This document shows, piece by piece, positions 1 to 7,017 of a stretch of 64,000 nucleotides of DNA. The notes below the pieces were generated by a model that was given only the letters and a program-made list of their open reading frames with translations, was not told where the DNA came from and did no database searches. Each line of letters opens with the position of its first letter. Within the stretch, counting starts at the first letter, position 1. The translations under genes were made by a program, and so were the position numbers. The stretch is taken from NCBI RefSeq assembly GCF_000177235.2, contig NC_014829.1, positions 1,612,001 to 1,676,000 on the forward strand. The letters run 5' to 3'. This stretch comes from Evansella cellulosilytica DSM 2522 (GTDB lineage Bacteria > Bacillota > Bacilli > Bacillales > Salisediminibacteriaceae).

Positions 1-1
1 G

Positions 2-178
2 GGAAGAGCAATAGTGAAAGCGTCTTTATCGAAAGAGGAAAGTTCACCAATGAATTTCCCAACGTCTTACTATCAAGATGTCGCGTTCGCCAAAGCCGAA
101 GGATACACATTTAAGCCGTTATCTGAATGGTTTGAACCACTAATTGAAGCACTTGTAAAAAATGAAAAATCTACTTAA
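2..178 (+). CDS. C-terminal fragment of an unidentified protein
   Basis: The window opens inside a reading frame that starts at base 2 and ends with TAA at 176-178, giving the last 58 residues of a protein. The visible part is hydrophilic with a few aromatics (for example FPTSYYQDVAFAKAEGY and LSEWFEPLIEAL). I see no membrane segment and no motif I can assign. It could be the tail of an NAD(P)-binding epimerase/reductase-type enzyme, but that is only a guess from its general look. It ends about 85 bases before the CGCGG-family gene on the same strand, so the two may be co-transcribed. Confidence 0.6.
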   Translation, partial: GRAIVKASLSKEESSPMNFPTSYYQDVAFAKAEGYTFKPLSEWFEPLIEALVKNEKST

Positions 179-199
179 TTTTTGTTCTACTCTATGTGG

Positions 200-227
200 T
201 TGGAAAACGCCAGTGTTCAAGTAATAA
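200..227 (+). promoter_or_regulatory. Possible sigma-A promoter of the CGCGG-family gene
   Basis: TTGGAA at 200-205 and TAATAA at 222-227 are separated by 16 bases and lie just ahead of the ribosome binding site of the next gene. Both boxes are imperfect, so this is a weak call made by eye. Confidence 0.25.
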
Positions 228-263
228 TAAATCAGCGAAAAAAACAAAAGGAGGCACTGTGTG

Positions 264-524
264 ATGAAACAGGATCAATCTTGGTCTGCATCATTAGAGC
301 ATGGCGAATACGCTCATGATCAAGCGCTCGTTATTCAACATAGTATTGAAGCAGTAGATGAAACTGCAACTGGAACGTATGTGAATCTAGTAACACCAAA
401 TGAATTTGGCAACCCAGAAGAATATTTAACAGAAGTGCTCATAGAAAAATTCGGCAGCAGTATTAACGTGCAATATAAAGATGAATGCGGCTGTGGCGGA
501 CACGTGTTGAGGGTGTACAAATAG
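264..524 (+). CDS. CGCGG-family small protein, putative radical-SAM-modified peptide precursor
   Basis: This small protein of about 86 residues carries the hallmarks of the CGCGG family, annotated in public protein families as putative radical-SAM-modified RiPP precursors. They are an N-terminal WSASLEHGEYA stretch, a central YVNLVTP, and a C-terminal ECGCGGHVLRVYK. The CGCGG segment at residues ~75-79 is the presumed modification site. There is no signal peptide or membrane helix. A perfect AAAGGAGG (247-254) precedes two in-frame starts, GTG 261 and ATG 264. I chose ATG because its 9-base spacing is better. No radical SAM maturase is visible next to it; one could lie upstream of the window. 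Family membership rests on remembered motif similarity, and the function is unproven in the family. Confidence 0.75.
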   Translation: MKQDQSWSASLEHGEYAHDQALVIQHSIEAVDETATGTYVNLVTPNEFGNPEEYLTEVLIEKFGSSINVQYKDECGCGGHVLRVYK

Positions 525-530
525 AAGCGG

Positions 531-557
531 ACCCGGGAGAAAGCGAACCCGGGTTTA
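531..557 (+). terminator. CCCGGG hairpin after the CGCGG-family gene
   Basis: A 7-bp stem (ACCCGGG at 531-537 with CCCGGGT at 548-554) follows the stop codon by a few bases and runs into a short T stretch. The T tract is short, so termination may be weak. The same AACCCGGGTT core recurs elsewhere in the window. Confidence 0.5.
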
Positions 558-681
558 ACCTTCTCACGAATCAATTTTAGAGGAATCTAAAGCAAGAGCT
601 AGCATGAACAAATGCTGAAAACGAGGTACCATCTAACACAAGCCCCCTAGACGAAAGACCCCCTATAATAATTTCACTCAT

Positions 682-712
682 ACAAAAAACCCAGGCAAAA
701 ACAACCCGGGTT
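682..712 (-). terminator. Terminator of the sigma/anti-sigma operon (minus strand)
   Basis: Read on the minus strand, AACCCGGG (712-705) pairs with CCTGGGTT (695-688), allowing one G-T pair, and is followed at once by a run of T. It lies about 35 bases beyond the stop codon of the anti-sigma gene. Confidence 0.75.
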
Positions 713-746
713 AATAAATAGTAGGTAAATGGTATTTTCAAGGCTA

Positions 747-1637
747 TTATTCAAACATCATTTGATTGACGAAAGTTCGCATTGCATATCCTTGTGCAGT
801 TTCGCCTGCGGAAATATATACTTGCATCTCTATAATATAGGTGTCGCCCTCGTGTTGACGTATCGCATAATAACGCTTTGATGATTCCTCATCTTTTAAC
901 CATAGTCCTTCAGCGTCAACATTCTCAAAAATCGTATTCTCTAATTGAGTGTATTCAACATAGCCGTCAATTTCATATTGATAATAGAGCTCTTCTAACA
1001 CCGCATTTAAGTTGTTTATATTTTCACGACGAGTGACACTGAAGTAAAAGTCTCCCATATAGCTAATTTCTTCAAAAAATCGAACAGTATCATTTGCTTC
1101 GTATACGGATAGAACTTGTTCATCCCATCCGAACTCAGGTACAACATAAGTGGAAAAGCCTAAATCTTCATTGACATATAGCTCATAATTAATTTCTGAT
1201 TCGATTCCTTCTGGGTAAATCGTTTCCGTAAAGGACGACTCACGATTACTTAACGTTGAAACAGTTTCAGTTTCTTCTCGTTCTTCCTCACCTGATTTTT
1301 GTTCCCCTTCATTATTAACGGGAGGTGTTGCATCGCTATGTGTATTTCCATCCCCATTGTTACCGGATACTATACTATTATCTCGCGTGTTTAGTTCACC
1401 AGATTGGCTAAGTTCATTTTGAGATAAGTAGGAACCGATAAAAATGGTAGCGACGAGAAGAAAGACGATTGAAGCAGCAACCATTGGTATGTTCCTTGTT
1501 AAAGGAAAGCCGCGTCTTTCTTTATTTTTTTCAACGTCTATTGCTTGAAAAATGTCATTTGTAGATGTAGTTTTCGGCATTTTTTCATATTTAAACTTTA
1601 TCTCTTCCATACCTCTTTCAAAACGCTCTTGACTCAT
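747..1637 (-). CDS. Membrane-anchored anti-sigma factor, partner of the adjacent ECF sigma factor
   Basis: A 296-residue protein with a short cytoplasmic N-terminus (~1-48), one hydrophobic membrane segment at ~49-70, a low-complexity acidic Ser/Thr/Asn linker (~75-130) and an extracytoplasmic C-terminal domain. This is the topology of a single-pass anti-sigma factor. Its ATG lies inside the 3' end of the sigma gene (20-base overlap), with a GGAGG there, so translation is probably coupled. The role, holding the sigma factor inactive until an envelope signal, is inferred from topology and pairing. I see no typical HxxxCxxC zinc anti-sigma motif in the N-terminus, so the binding domain is of a different or divergent type. 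Confidence 0.75.
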   Translation of the reverse strand: MSQERFERGMEEIKFKYEKMPKTTSTNDIFQAIDVEKNKERRGFPLTRNIPMVAASIVFLLVATIFIGSYLSQNELSQSGELNTRDNSIVSGNNGDGNTHSDATPPVNNEGEQKSGEEEREETETVSTLSNRESSFTETIYPEGIESEINYELYVNEDLGFSTYVVPEFGWDEQVLSVYEANDTVRFFEEISYMGDFYFSVTRRENINNLNAVLEELYYQYEIDGYVEYTQLENTIFENVDAEGLWLKDEESSKRYYAIRQHEGDTYIIEMQVYISAGETAQGYAMRTFVNQMMFE

Positions 1638-2178
1638 ATTCGTAGCCTCCTTCCTCTAAAGATGCTTTAAGCTGATCCTTTCCGCGCTTTAAACGAGTTT
1701 TTACAGTTGCTTCTCGCATAGCCAATATAGCTGAAATATCTTTGATTGAAGCTTCATGGAAATAAAATAGGACAATTGGTACGCGATATTTTTCGTCTAA
1801 GCACTGAATCGCCTTGTGTAAAATAGCTGCATCCTCAGATAAATCTAAGTTTTCCTCGTAAAACACTGATGGTTGTGCCTGAATTGTTTTTAACACCTTT
1901 GATTTCTCCCTGTTTAATTTACGGAAGCTATCCTTTGCGACATTATGAGTCACGCTATATAGCCATGTAGAAAACTTCCCTCTAGAGTATTTATGGAGAA
2001 ACCGATACATTTTAATAAAGACTTCTTGCGTTACATCTTGTAAATCCTCTTCTCGAACGCCGATTTGCCGGGCAAAACGTTCAACAGTTGTTTGATAGGT
2101 CGCTATTAACTGTTTAAAAGCTTCTTCATCACCAGACAATGCTTTTTGAACTAACATACGATCATTTAATTCACACAT
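1618..2178 (-). CDS. ECF-type RNA polymerase sigma factor
   Basis: A 186-residue sigma-70 family protein of the extracytoplasmic function type. Region 2 is visible around the VTQEVFIKMYRFL stretch and the following FSTWLYSVTHN (-10 recognition and melting). Region 4 is at the C-terminus, with the helix-turn-helix around IKDISAILAMREATVKTRL. I start it at ATG 2178 because AAAGGAGG lies 9 bases upstream on the minus strand. A longer frame to 2232 would have to read through that ribosome binding site. The downstream overlapping membrane gene is its likely anti-sigma factor. The target genes are unknown. Members of this class usually respond to envelope or antibiotic stress and control their own promoter. 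Confidence 0.9.
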   Translation of the reverse strand: MCELNDRMLVQKALSGDEEAFKQLIATYQTTVERFARQIGVREEDLQDVTQEVFIKMYRFLHKYSRGKFSTWLYSVTHNVAKDSFRKLNREKSKVLKTIQAQPSVFYEENLDLSEDAAILHKAIQCLDEKYRVPIVLFYFHEASIKDISAILAMREATVKTRLKRGKDQLKASLEEGGYEYESRAF

Positions 2179-2247
2179 GCTTTCCGGCCTCCTTTCACTT
2201 ATTAAACTAACGATTGTATGTAAAAGTTTCATTATTTGAAAAAAATG

Positions 2248-2276
2248 TTGCCAAATGTGAGTGGCGGTGCTACTAT
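2248..2276 (+). promoter_or_regulatory. Candidate sigma-A promoter of the ABC-exporter leader
   Basis: TTGCCA (2248-2253) and TACTAT (2271-2276) are separated by 17 bases. Transcription would begin near 2283, about 50 bases ahead of the first leader ORF. It is divergent from the sigma-factor gene and lies only ~70 bases from that gene's start. Confidence 0.45.
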
Positions 2277-2335
2277 AAGTAAGTGAAATTACCGATATTT
2301 AGCAATGATGAAAAAGAAGGAAGGAGGAGAACAGT

Positions 2336-2443
2336 ATGAGAAACGCAATTTTAGTAGCGCATGATATAAAATTTAATACTTGTGCTGTGACTCCTAATCA
2401 TTTTCCTTCGTTTTTTAAAATATTAGGCTCTGTTAAAAGCTAG
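2336..2443 (+). CDS. Candidate leader peptide, 35 residues, upstream of the ABC exporter
   Basis: A short ORF (ATG 2336, TAG 2441-2443) has a very strong GGAAGGAGG ribosome binding site 7-9 bases upstream, which makes translation likely. The peptide begins MRNAILVAHDIKFNT and has no recognised domain. Its 3' end runs into a 97-bp inverted-repeat element starting near 2431, so the present stop codon may come from that insertion and the original peptide may have been longer. By analogy with the bmrB leader peptide that controls bmrC-bmrD in B. subtilis by attenuation, it could be a translated regulatory leader. That role is inferred from position only. Confidence 0.5.
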   Translation: MRNAILVAHDIKFNTCAVTPNHFPSFFKILGSVKS

Positions 2444-2527
2444 TATTGATTTTCACGACACGAAAGGTGGCGAGACGCCTGCGGTAAGCTAGCGTCCTGA
2501 AGTGAAAATCAACAACAAAGTTTAACA
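2431..2527. repeat. 97-bp MITE-like element with terminal inverted repeats
   Basis: The ends TGTTAAAAGCTAGTATTGAT plus TTTCAC (2431-2456) and GTGAAAATCAACAACAAAG plus TTTAACA (2502-2527) are imperfect inverted repeats of about 26 bases, with an extended GTGAAAATCAA core. The interior carries GGCGAGACGCCTGCGG. It codes for nothing. A longer relative with the same ends and the same GCAGGCGTCTCG motif lies at 28324-28770. Confidence 0.65.
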
Positions 2528-2546
2528 TATCCTAAAATTAACAATG

Positions 2547-2587
2547 GGTTGTATGTCACACACTTCGGTGACGTACGCCTTTTTTCT
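2547..2587 (+). terminator. First terminator hairpin in the ABC-exporter leader
   Basis: GTATGTCAC (2551-2559) pairs with GTGACGTAC (2568-2576), with one G-T pair, and is followed by GCC and six T. It lies downstream of the leader ORF but ~390 bases before the exporter, so transcripts from the 2248 promoter must pass it. This fits an attenuator. Confidence 0.65.
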
Positions 2588-2644
2588 ATTTTATCGTAAC
2601 TTAGTAGAGTAGGGAACTTTTTCTCTAATAAACTATTTGCGGGG

Positions 2645-2680
2645 ACACATGGGCTTACTCACGCTCATGTGTTTTTTTTA
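2645..2680 (+). terminator. Second terminator hairpin in the ABC-exporter leader
   Basis: ACACATGGGC (2645-2654) pairs with GCTCATGTGT (2663-2672) and runs straight into nine T. It is a near-ideal intrinsic terminator located between the candidate promoter and the exporter genes. Confidence 0.75.
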
Positions 2681-2707
2681 GATAAAGTAAATTTGGCGGT
2701 GGAATTG

Positions 2708-2788
2708 ATGGCACGCGTATTAGGAAGAAGAGCACTACTACATGAAAGAAATGTGGCATCATTTCTTCACCGCTTCTTACGACATTGA
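2708..2788 (+). CDS. Possible Arg/His-rich leader peptide, 26 residues
   Basis: ATG 2708 opens a 26-codon frame rich in Arg, His and Leu, starting MARVLGRRALL and ending at TGA 2786-2788. The upstream sequence GGCGGTGG is only a poor ribosome binding site, so translation is uncertain. It is listed because it sits in the exporter leader just after the second terminator, where a translated peptide could influence RNA folding. Confidence 0.25.
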   Translation: MARVLGRRALLHERNVASFLHRFLRH

Positions 2789-2870
2789 CTTAGTAGTATT
2801 TTACTACAGCTTATATGGTTACCGGTCAAAAAGACCGTCAACATAAATGAAATGTTAGGAGGAAGTTAAG

Positions 2871-2933
2871 ATGATTTTATTTTTTATTAAAAGGAAGCAA
2901 CTCACAAAGGAGGAAGTGACAGGTGGAGGATAG
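2871..2933 (+). CDS. Candidate leader peptide, 20 residues, just before yheI
   Basis: ATG 2871 has a perfect TAGGAGG seven to eight bases upstream and reads 20 codons (begins MILFFIKRKQ, ends GGG) to TAG 2931-2933. A second AAAGGAGG lies inside it at ~2907. The frame ends 44 bases before yheI. Its strong initiation signals and position suggest a translated regulatory or coupling peptide rather than chance, but there is no homology support. Confidence 0.4.
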   Translation: MILFFIKRKQLTKEEVTGGG

Positions 2934-2977
2934 TAAGTTTAACAATTTGAAAAGACAATTGAATAGGAGATGTTAAT

Positions 2978-4744
2978 ATGTTTTCAGTTTTAAAAAAGCT
3001 AGGGTGGTTCTTTAAGCGACATTGGAAAAGGTATACGATCGCAGTTACTATATTACTAGTCGTCAGTTTACTAGAAGTATTACCACCTAGAATGCTAGGG
3101 ATTTTCATAGATGAATTAAATCAAGGTCAGTTAACAGCAGAAAAACTAACCTTTTATATTCTCTTTTTATTAGGACTGATGGTCCTCATCTATTTCATGA
3201 CATTCGTTTGGATGAGGCAGCTATTTGGAGGCGCTTTTATTATAGAGCGAACATTGAGGTCAAAGTATATGCACCATTTGATGAAGATGACACCAACCTT
3301 CTATGAAAAAAATAAAACCGGTGATTTAATGGCGAAAGCGACGAATGATTTAAAAGCTATCTCTGTCACGACGGGTTTTGGTGTGTTAACTTTGATAGAT
3401 TCCACAGTATTTTTAATTATCATTTTATTTATGATGACATTTTTAGTGAGCTGGAAGCTAACACTTGCTGCATTTTTACCACTCCCAATTATGGCGTGGA
3501 TTATTAAACGATACGGCAAGATCATTCACGAACGTTTTACGAAAGCACAGGATGCATTTGGAAATATGAACGATCAAGTGCTTGAATCGATAGCGGGAGT
3601 CCGTGTTATTCGTGCATTTGTAAAAGAAAAGGACGATCAGCAGCGATTCGAAAAATTAACAAATGACGTTTTACAAAAAAACATTTCTGTTGCGCGAATT
3701 GATGCTCTATTTGAGCCGACGATAAAAATACTAGTAGGAATAAGCTATATGATTGGTTTAGGCTATGGAGCATATCTAGTTTTTCATAATGAAATTACGT
3801 TAGGGCAGCTAGCATCGTTCAACATTTATTTAGGAATGCTTATTTGGCCGATGTTTGCATTTGGTGAACTCATGAATATTATGCAACGTGGAAATGCATC
3901 GATGGACCGTTTAAATACGACATTGTCATATAAAGCAGATGTAATATCAAGTGACAAATCAGTTTTTGTAGAAAGACCTGAAGCTATATCATTTAACAAT
4001 TTATCATTTCAATATCCAGGGGTAAGTGACACTGCTTTAAAAAATATTGTGTTGCATGTTGCTAGAGGAGCAACAGTCGGTGTTGTAGGTAAAACTGGGA
4101 GTGGAAAAACGACATTATTCAAGCAACTGCTGCGAGAGTATCCCATTGACGCGAACAAATTGCACATCTCTCATACACCGATTGAGAGAATCTCTTTAAA
4201 GCAGTTAAAAGGCTGGATTGGCTATGTGCCACAGGATCAATTTTTATTTTCCAAAACGATTAAAGAAAATATTTTATTCGGTCGTCCTGACGCAGAGGAG
4301 TTTGATTTATATCGCGTAATGGACTTAGCTGCAATTACGAAAGATATCGAAACGTTTTCCAATGGAATCATGACTTTAGTTGGAGAAAAGGGTGTGTCAC
4401 TTTCAGGGGGACAAAAGCAGCGAATCTCTATCGCAAGAGCATTAATCAAGGACCCTGACATTCTCTTATTGGACGATGCATTATCAGCGGTGGATGCAAA
4501 AACAGAGGCTTTTATCGTGCGGAACATTAGAAAGGTGAGGCAAGGGAAGACTACGTTTATCGCTGCACATCGTATGTCAGCCGTTCGTCATGCAGATATT
4601 ATTGTCGTTTTAGAAGGAGGAAAAGTAATAGAACAAGGTACACATGATGAATTAATGGAACAGCGCGGATGGTATGCAATGCAATATTTTAAGCAGCAAA
4701 TGGAGCAATCAGAAAAGGAGGTGTATCAGCATGAAAGTAAGTAA
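2978..4744 (+). CDS. yheI: Heterodimeric multidrug ABC exporter, subunit with degenerate catalytic site (YheI/BmrC type)
   Basis: A 588-residue half-transporter with six predicted membrane helices in the first ~310 residues, followed by a nucleotide-binding domain. Visible motifs are Walker A GKTGSGKTT (~369-377), signature LSGGQ (~474) and Walker B LLLDD (~496-500). The catalytic position after the Walker B Asp is Asp (D500) instead of Glu, the hallmark of the degenerate subunit of heterodimeric exporters such as B. subtilis BmrC (585 residues). It pairs with the next gene, overlapping it by 14 bases. The complex should export drugs or lipophilic compounds across the membrane. The ~700-base leader with hairpins and short ORFs suggests attenuation control, as known for bmrCD. 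Confidence 0.9.
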   Translation: MFSVLKKLGWFFKRHWKRYTIAVTILLVVSLLEVLPPRMLGIFIDELNQGQLTAEKLTFYILFLLGLMVLIYFMTFVWMRQLFGGAFIIERTLRSKYMHHLMKMTPTFYEKNKTGDLMAKATNDLKAISVTTGFGVLTLIDSTVFLIIILFMMTFLVSWKLTLAAFLPLPIMAWIIKRYGKIIHERFTKAQDAFGNMNDQVLESIAGVRVIRAFVKEKDDQQRFEKLTNDVLQKNISVARIDALFEPTIKILVGISYMIGLGYGAYLVFHNEITLGQLASFNIYLGMLIWPMFAFGELMNIMQRGNASMDRLNTTLSYKADVISSDKSVFVERPEAISFNNLSFQYPGVSDTALKNIVLHVARGATVGVVGKTGSGKTTLFKQLLREYPIDANKLHISHTPIERISLKQLKGWIGYVPQDQFLFSKTIKENILFGRPDAEEFDLYRVMDLAAITKDIETFSNGIMTLVGEKGVSLSGGQKQRISIARALIKDPDILLLDDALSAVDAKTEAFIVRNIRKVRQGKTTFIAAHRMSAVRHADIIVVLEGGKVIEQGTHDELMEQRGWYAMQYFKQQMEQSEKEVYQHESK

Positions 4745-6743
4745 ACGACTTTTTCGCTATGCACTTCAGTTTAAAAAGACAATGATAGCTGCACTGCTAT
4801 TTTTAGCTATCGCAGCGGCCGCTGAACTCACAGGCCCTTTTATTGCAAAAACGATGATTGATAATCATATATTAGGGATAGAAAGACCGTGGGTTGAGGT
4901 AGAAGAAAATGGTGAAGTGTATTATGCTGGTAGCCACTTTGTTCGTACAGATCGATATGATGGTGTGTTAACAGACCAAAAGGAAGTGCAAATTTTCCAA
5001 TTTGGATTAACCTATTATTTATTGCATGAGAGAGTTATTATGGATGGCAGTAGGCATGTAGAGCATGAGACTTTAATTATCGATCGGCAAGGTGACATCT
5101 CTGAATACGCTGTTCAAGCATTAACGGCAAGTGAAGTATTTCAGTTTTTTCAACCTGAAATACCGTATGTTATGTTATTAATGGGTGGCTATTTCATTCT
5201 CATTTTGATCGCAGCATTTTTTCATTATCACCAAAGGTTTTTATTACAGGAATCAGCAAATCGCATTATAAAGAAAATGCGAGAAGATGTTTTCGCGAAG
5301 GTTCACCAACTACCAGTGCAATATTTTGACCACATACCAGCAGGGAAGATTGTTTCAAGAATTACGAATGATACAGAGGCAATTAGAGAGCTTTATGTAC
5401 GGGTGTTGGCAACTTTTTTTACGAGTATTATTTATATGACAGGGATATTTATCGCTTTATATTTACTAGACCCATCACTTGCAACGATGACTTTATTCAT
5501 TGTTCCCGTTATTATTATATGGATGATTTTTTATCGGAAATTTGCTGGGAAGTTTAACCGTGTTATTCGTGAACGGTTGAGTGACATTAACGGTAAAATC
5601 AATGAAAGTATACAAGGAATGTCATTAATTCAAGCTTTTGGTCGAGAAAAAGAAGTGACAAATGAGTTTGAAGCGGTTAATAAGGAGCATTTTCAATATA
5701 ATCGAAAGCTACTTTCATTGAACGCTGCAACCTCTTTTAATCTAGTCAATTTCTTTAGAAATTTAACGTTTGTCTTACTAATATGGTACTTTGGTGGTGG
5801 AGCGCTCGGTGTAGGTACGGTATTCACAATGGGTGTTTTGTATGCATTTGTAGATTATATCAATAGACTCTTTGAACCAGTAAATGGCATTGTAAATCAG
5901 TTAGCACAGCTAGAAGAAGCGAGAATTGCCGCAGAGAGAGTGTTTACATTAATGGATGAGCCAGGTGTTGAGGTTAATCACACTCATGTTGAAAGGTTTC
6001 ATGGTAATGTAAGATTTGACAGAGTATCCTTTGCATATGAAAAAGATGAGTATGTATTAAACAATATTTCCTTTTTCGCAAAAAAAGGAGAGACAGTTGC
6101 ATTTGTTGGTCATACCGGATCTGGAAAAAGCTCAATAATGAATATTTTATTTCGTTTTTATGACCACCAACAAGGAAGGATCACAATTGATAACATAGAC
6201 ATACATTCTATCTCCAAGCAGGCAGTAAGAAAGCATATGGCTATAGTATTACAAGATCCCTTTTTATTTACTGGTACGATAGCTACAAATGTTAGTATGA
6301 ATGACCCTACTGTTAGTAGAGAAGAAATAGTAGCAGCGTTAGAAAAAGTAGGTGCTATTGAGATGATTCAATCACTTCCAAATGGTATAGATGAAGAGGT
6401 GAAGGAAAAAGGTAGCACACTGTCTGCTGGTCAAAGACAGCTCATTTCCTTTGCACGAGCACTCGTATTCAATCCAGCAATTCTCATTCTAGATGAAGCA
6501 ACAGCAAATATTGATACTGAAACAGAAGAAGTAATACAGCAGGCATTAAATATTGTAAAAGCGGGGAGAACAACATTTGTTATTGCCCACCGCCTATCAA
6601 CGATCCGAAAAGCAGATCAAATATTAGTTCTTAATAGAGGGGAAATAGTAGAACGAGGCGATCATGAATCGTTAATGGGACAACAAGGCCTATATTACGC
6701 CATGTATCAGCTACAAGCAGGCAATAAAATCGATACTGCTTAA
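4731..6743 (+). CDS. yheH: Heterodimeric multidrug ABC exporter, catalytic subunit (YheH/BmrD type)
   Basis: A 670-residue ABC half-transporter, close in length to B. subtilis BmrD. A large extracytoplasmic insertion of about 85 residues sits between the first two membrane helices (~45-130), as in BmrD. The nucleotide-binding domain has Walker A GHTGSGKSS, a deviating signature LSAGQ and a canonical Walker B LILDEA with catalytic Glu (~589). Together with the Asp-containing YheI this gives one consensus and one degenerate ATP site. The start at 4731 is chosen because AAAGGAGGTG lies 8 bases upstream. An in-frame start at 4674 would add 19 residues and ignore this site. Translation is probably coupled to yheI. 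Confidence 0.92.
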   Translation: MKVSKRLFRYALQFKKTMIAALLFLAIAAAAELTGPFIAKTMIDNHILGIERPWVEVEENGEVYYAGSHFVRTDRYDGVLTDQKEVQIFQFGLTYYLLHERVIMDGSRHVEHETLIIDRQGDISEYAVQALTASEVFQFFQPEIPYVMLLMGGYFILILIAAFFHYHQRFLLQESANRIIKKMREDVFAKVHQLPVQYFDHIPAGKIVSRITNDTEAIRELYVRVLATFFTSIIYMTGIFIALYLLDPSLATMTLFIVPVIIIWMIFYRKFAGKFNRVIRERLSDINGKINESIQGMSLIQAFGREKEVTNEFEAVNKEHFQYNRKLLSLNAATSFNLVNFFRNLTFVLLIWYFGGGALGVGTVFTMGVLYAFVDYINRLFEPVNGIVNQLAQLEEARIAAERVFTLMDEPGVEVNHTHVERFHGNVRFDRVSFAYEKDEYVLNNISFFAKKGETVAFVGHTGSGKSSIMNILFRFYDHQQGRITIDNIDIHSISKQAVRKHMAIVLQDPFLFTGTIATNVSMNDPTVSREEIVAALEKVGAIEMIQSLPNGIDEEVKEKGSTLSAGQRQLISFARALVFNPAILILDEATANIDTETEEVIQQALNIVKAGRTTFVIAHRLSTIRKADQILVLNRGEIVERGDHESLMGQQGLYYAMYQLQAGNKIDTA

Positions 6744-6753
6744 TAAATATTTC

Positions 6754-6785
6754 AAACCGAGAGGAATATCCTCTCGGTTTTTTCA
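6754..6785 (+). terminator. Terminator of yheI-yheH
   Basis: AACCGAGAGGA and TCCTCTCGGTT form an 11-bp stem with a very short loop, followed by TTTT. It lies 10 bases after the yheH stop codon. Confidence 0.9.
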
Positions 6786-6961
6786 TACTTTTTTACTATA
6801 AGTACAAGTAGTTGTTTATCCATTATTTTGAGAAAAAACAATGAAAGACTAAGAAAGAGGGAGAAATACCTAAATAAAGAACGAAAAACGAACTATATAT
6901 AGAACAAATGAACTAATATCGATGTTTAATGTAGTACTAAAATAGTATAAACTACGATTAG

Positions 6962-6977
6962 GTTCTTTATAAAGAAC
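6962..6977. promoter_or_regulatory. Perfect 16-bp palindrome upstream of the polysaccharide operon
   Basis: GTTCTTTATAAAGAAC is a perfect dyad 40 bases ahead of the GH16 start codon, in the expected operator or 5'-leader position. Related AAGAAC and GAAC pieces occur around 6875-6910. The binding protein is unknown. Confidence 0.4.
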
Positions 6978-7017
6978 ATGAATTCTTTATTAAGGAAAAA
7001 CTTTGGAGGTGTCTTTG

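Noticed and set aside
2222-2254. Autoregulated ECF promoter of the sigma operon (GCAAC plus T tract on the minus strand)
   Set aside because: The -35-like part is suggestive, but the matching -10 (CGTC/CGTA type) is absent at the right distance, so it is not listed as a feature.
7003-7017. TTG 7003 as start of the GH16 gene
   Set aside because: It overlaps the TTGGAGGT ribosome binding site itself; GTG 7018 has correct spacing and begins the signal segment.
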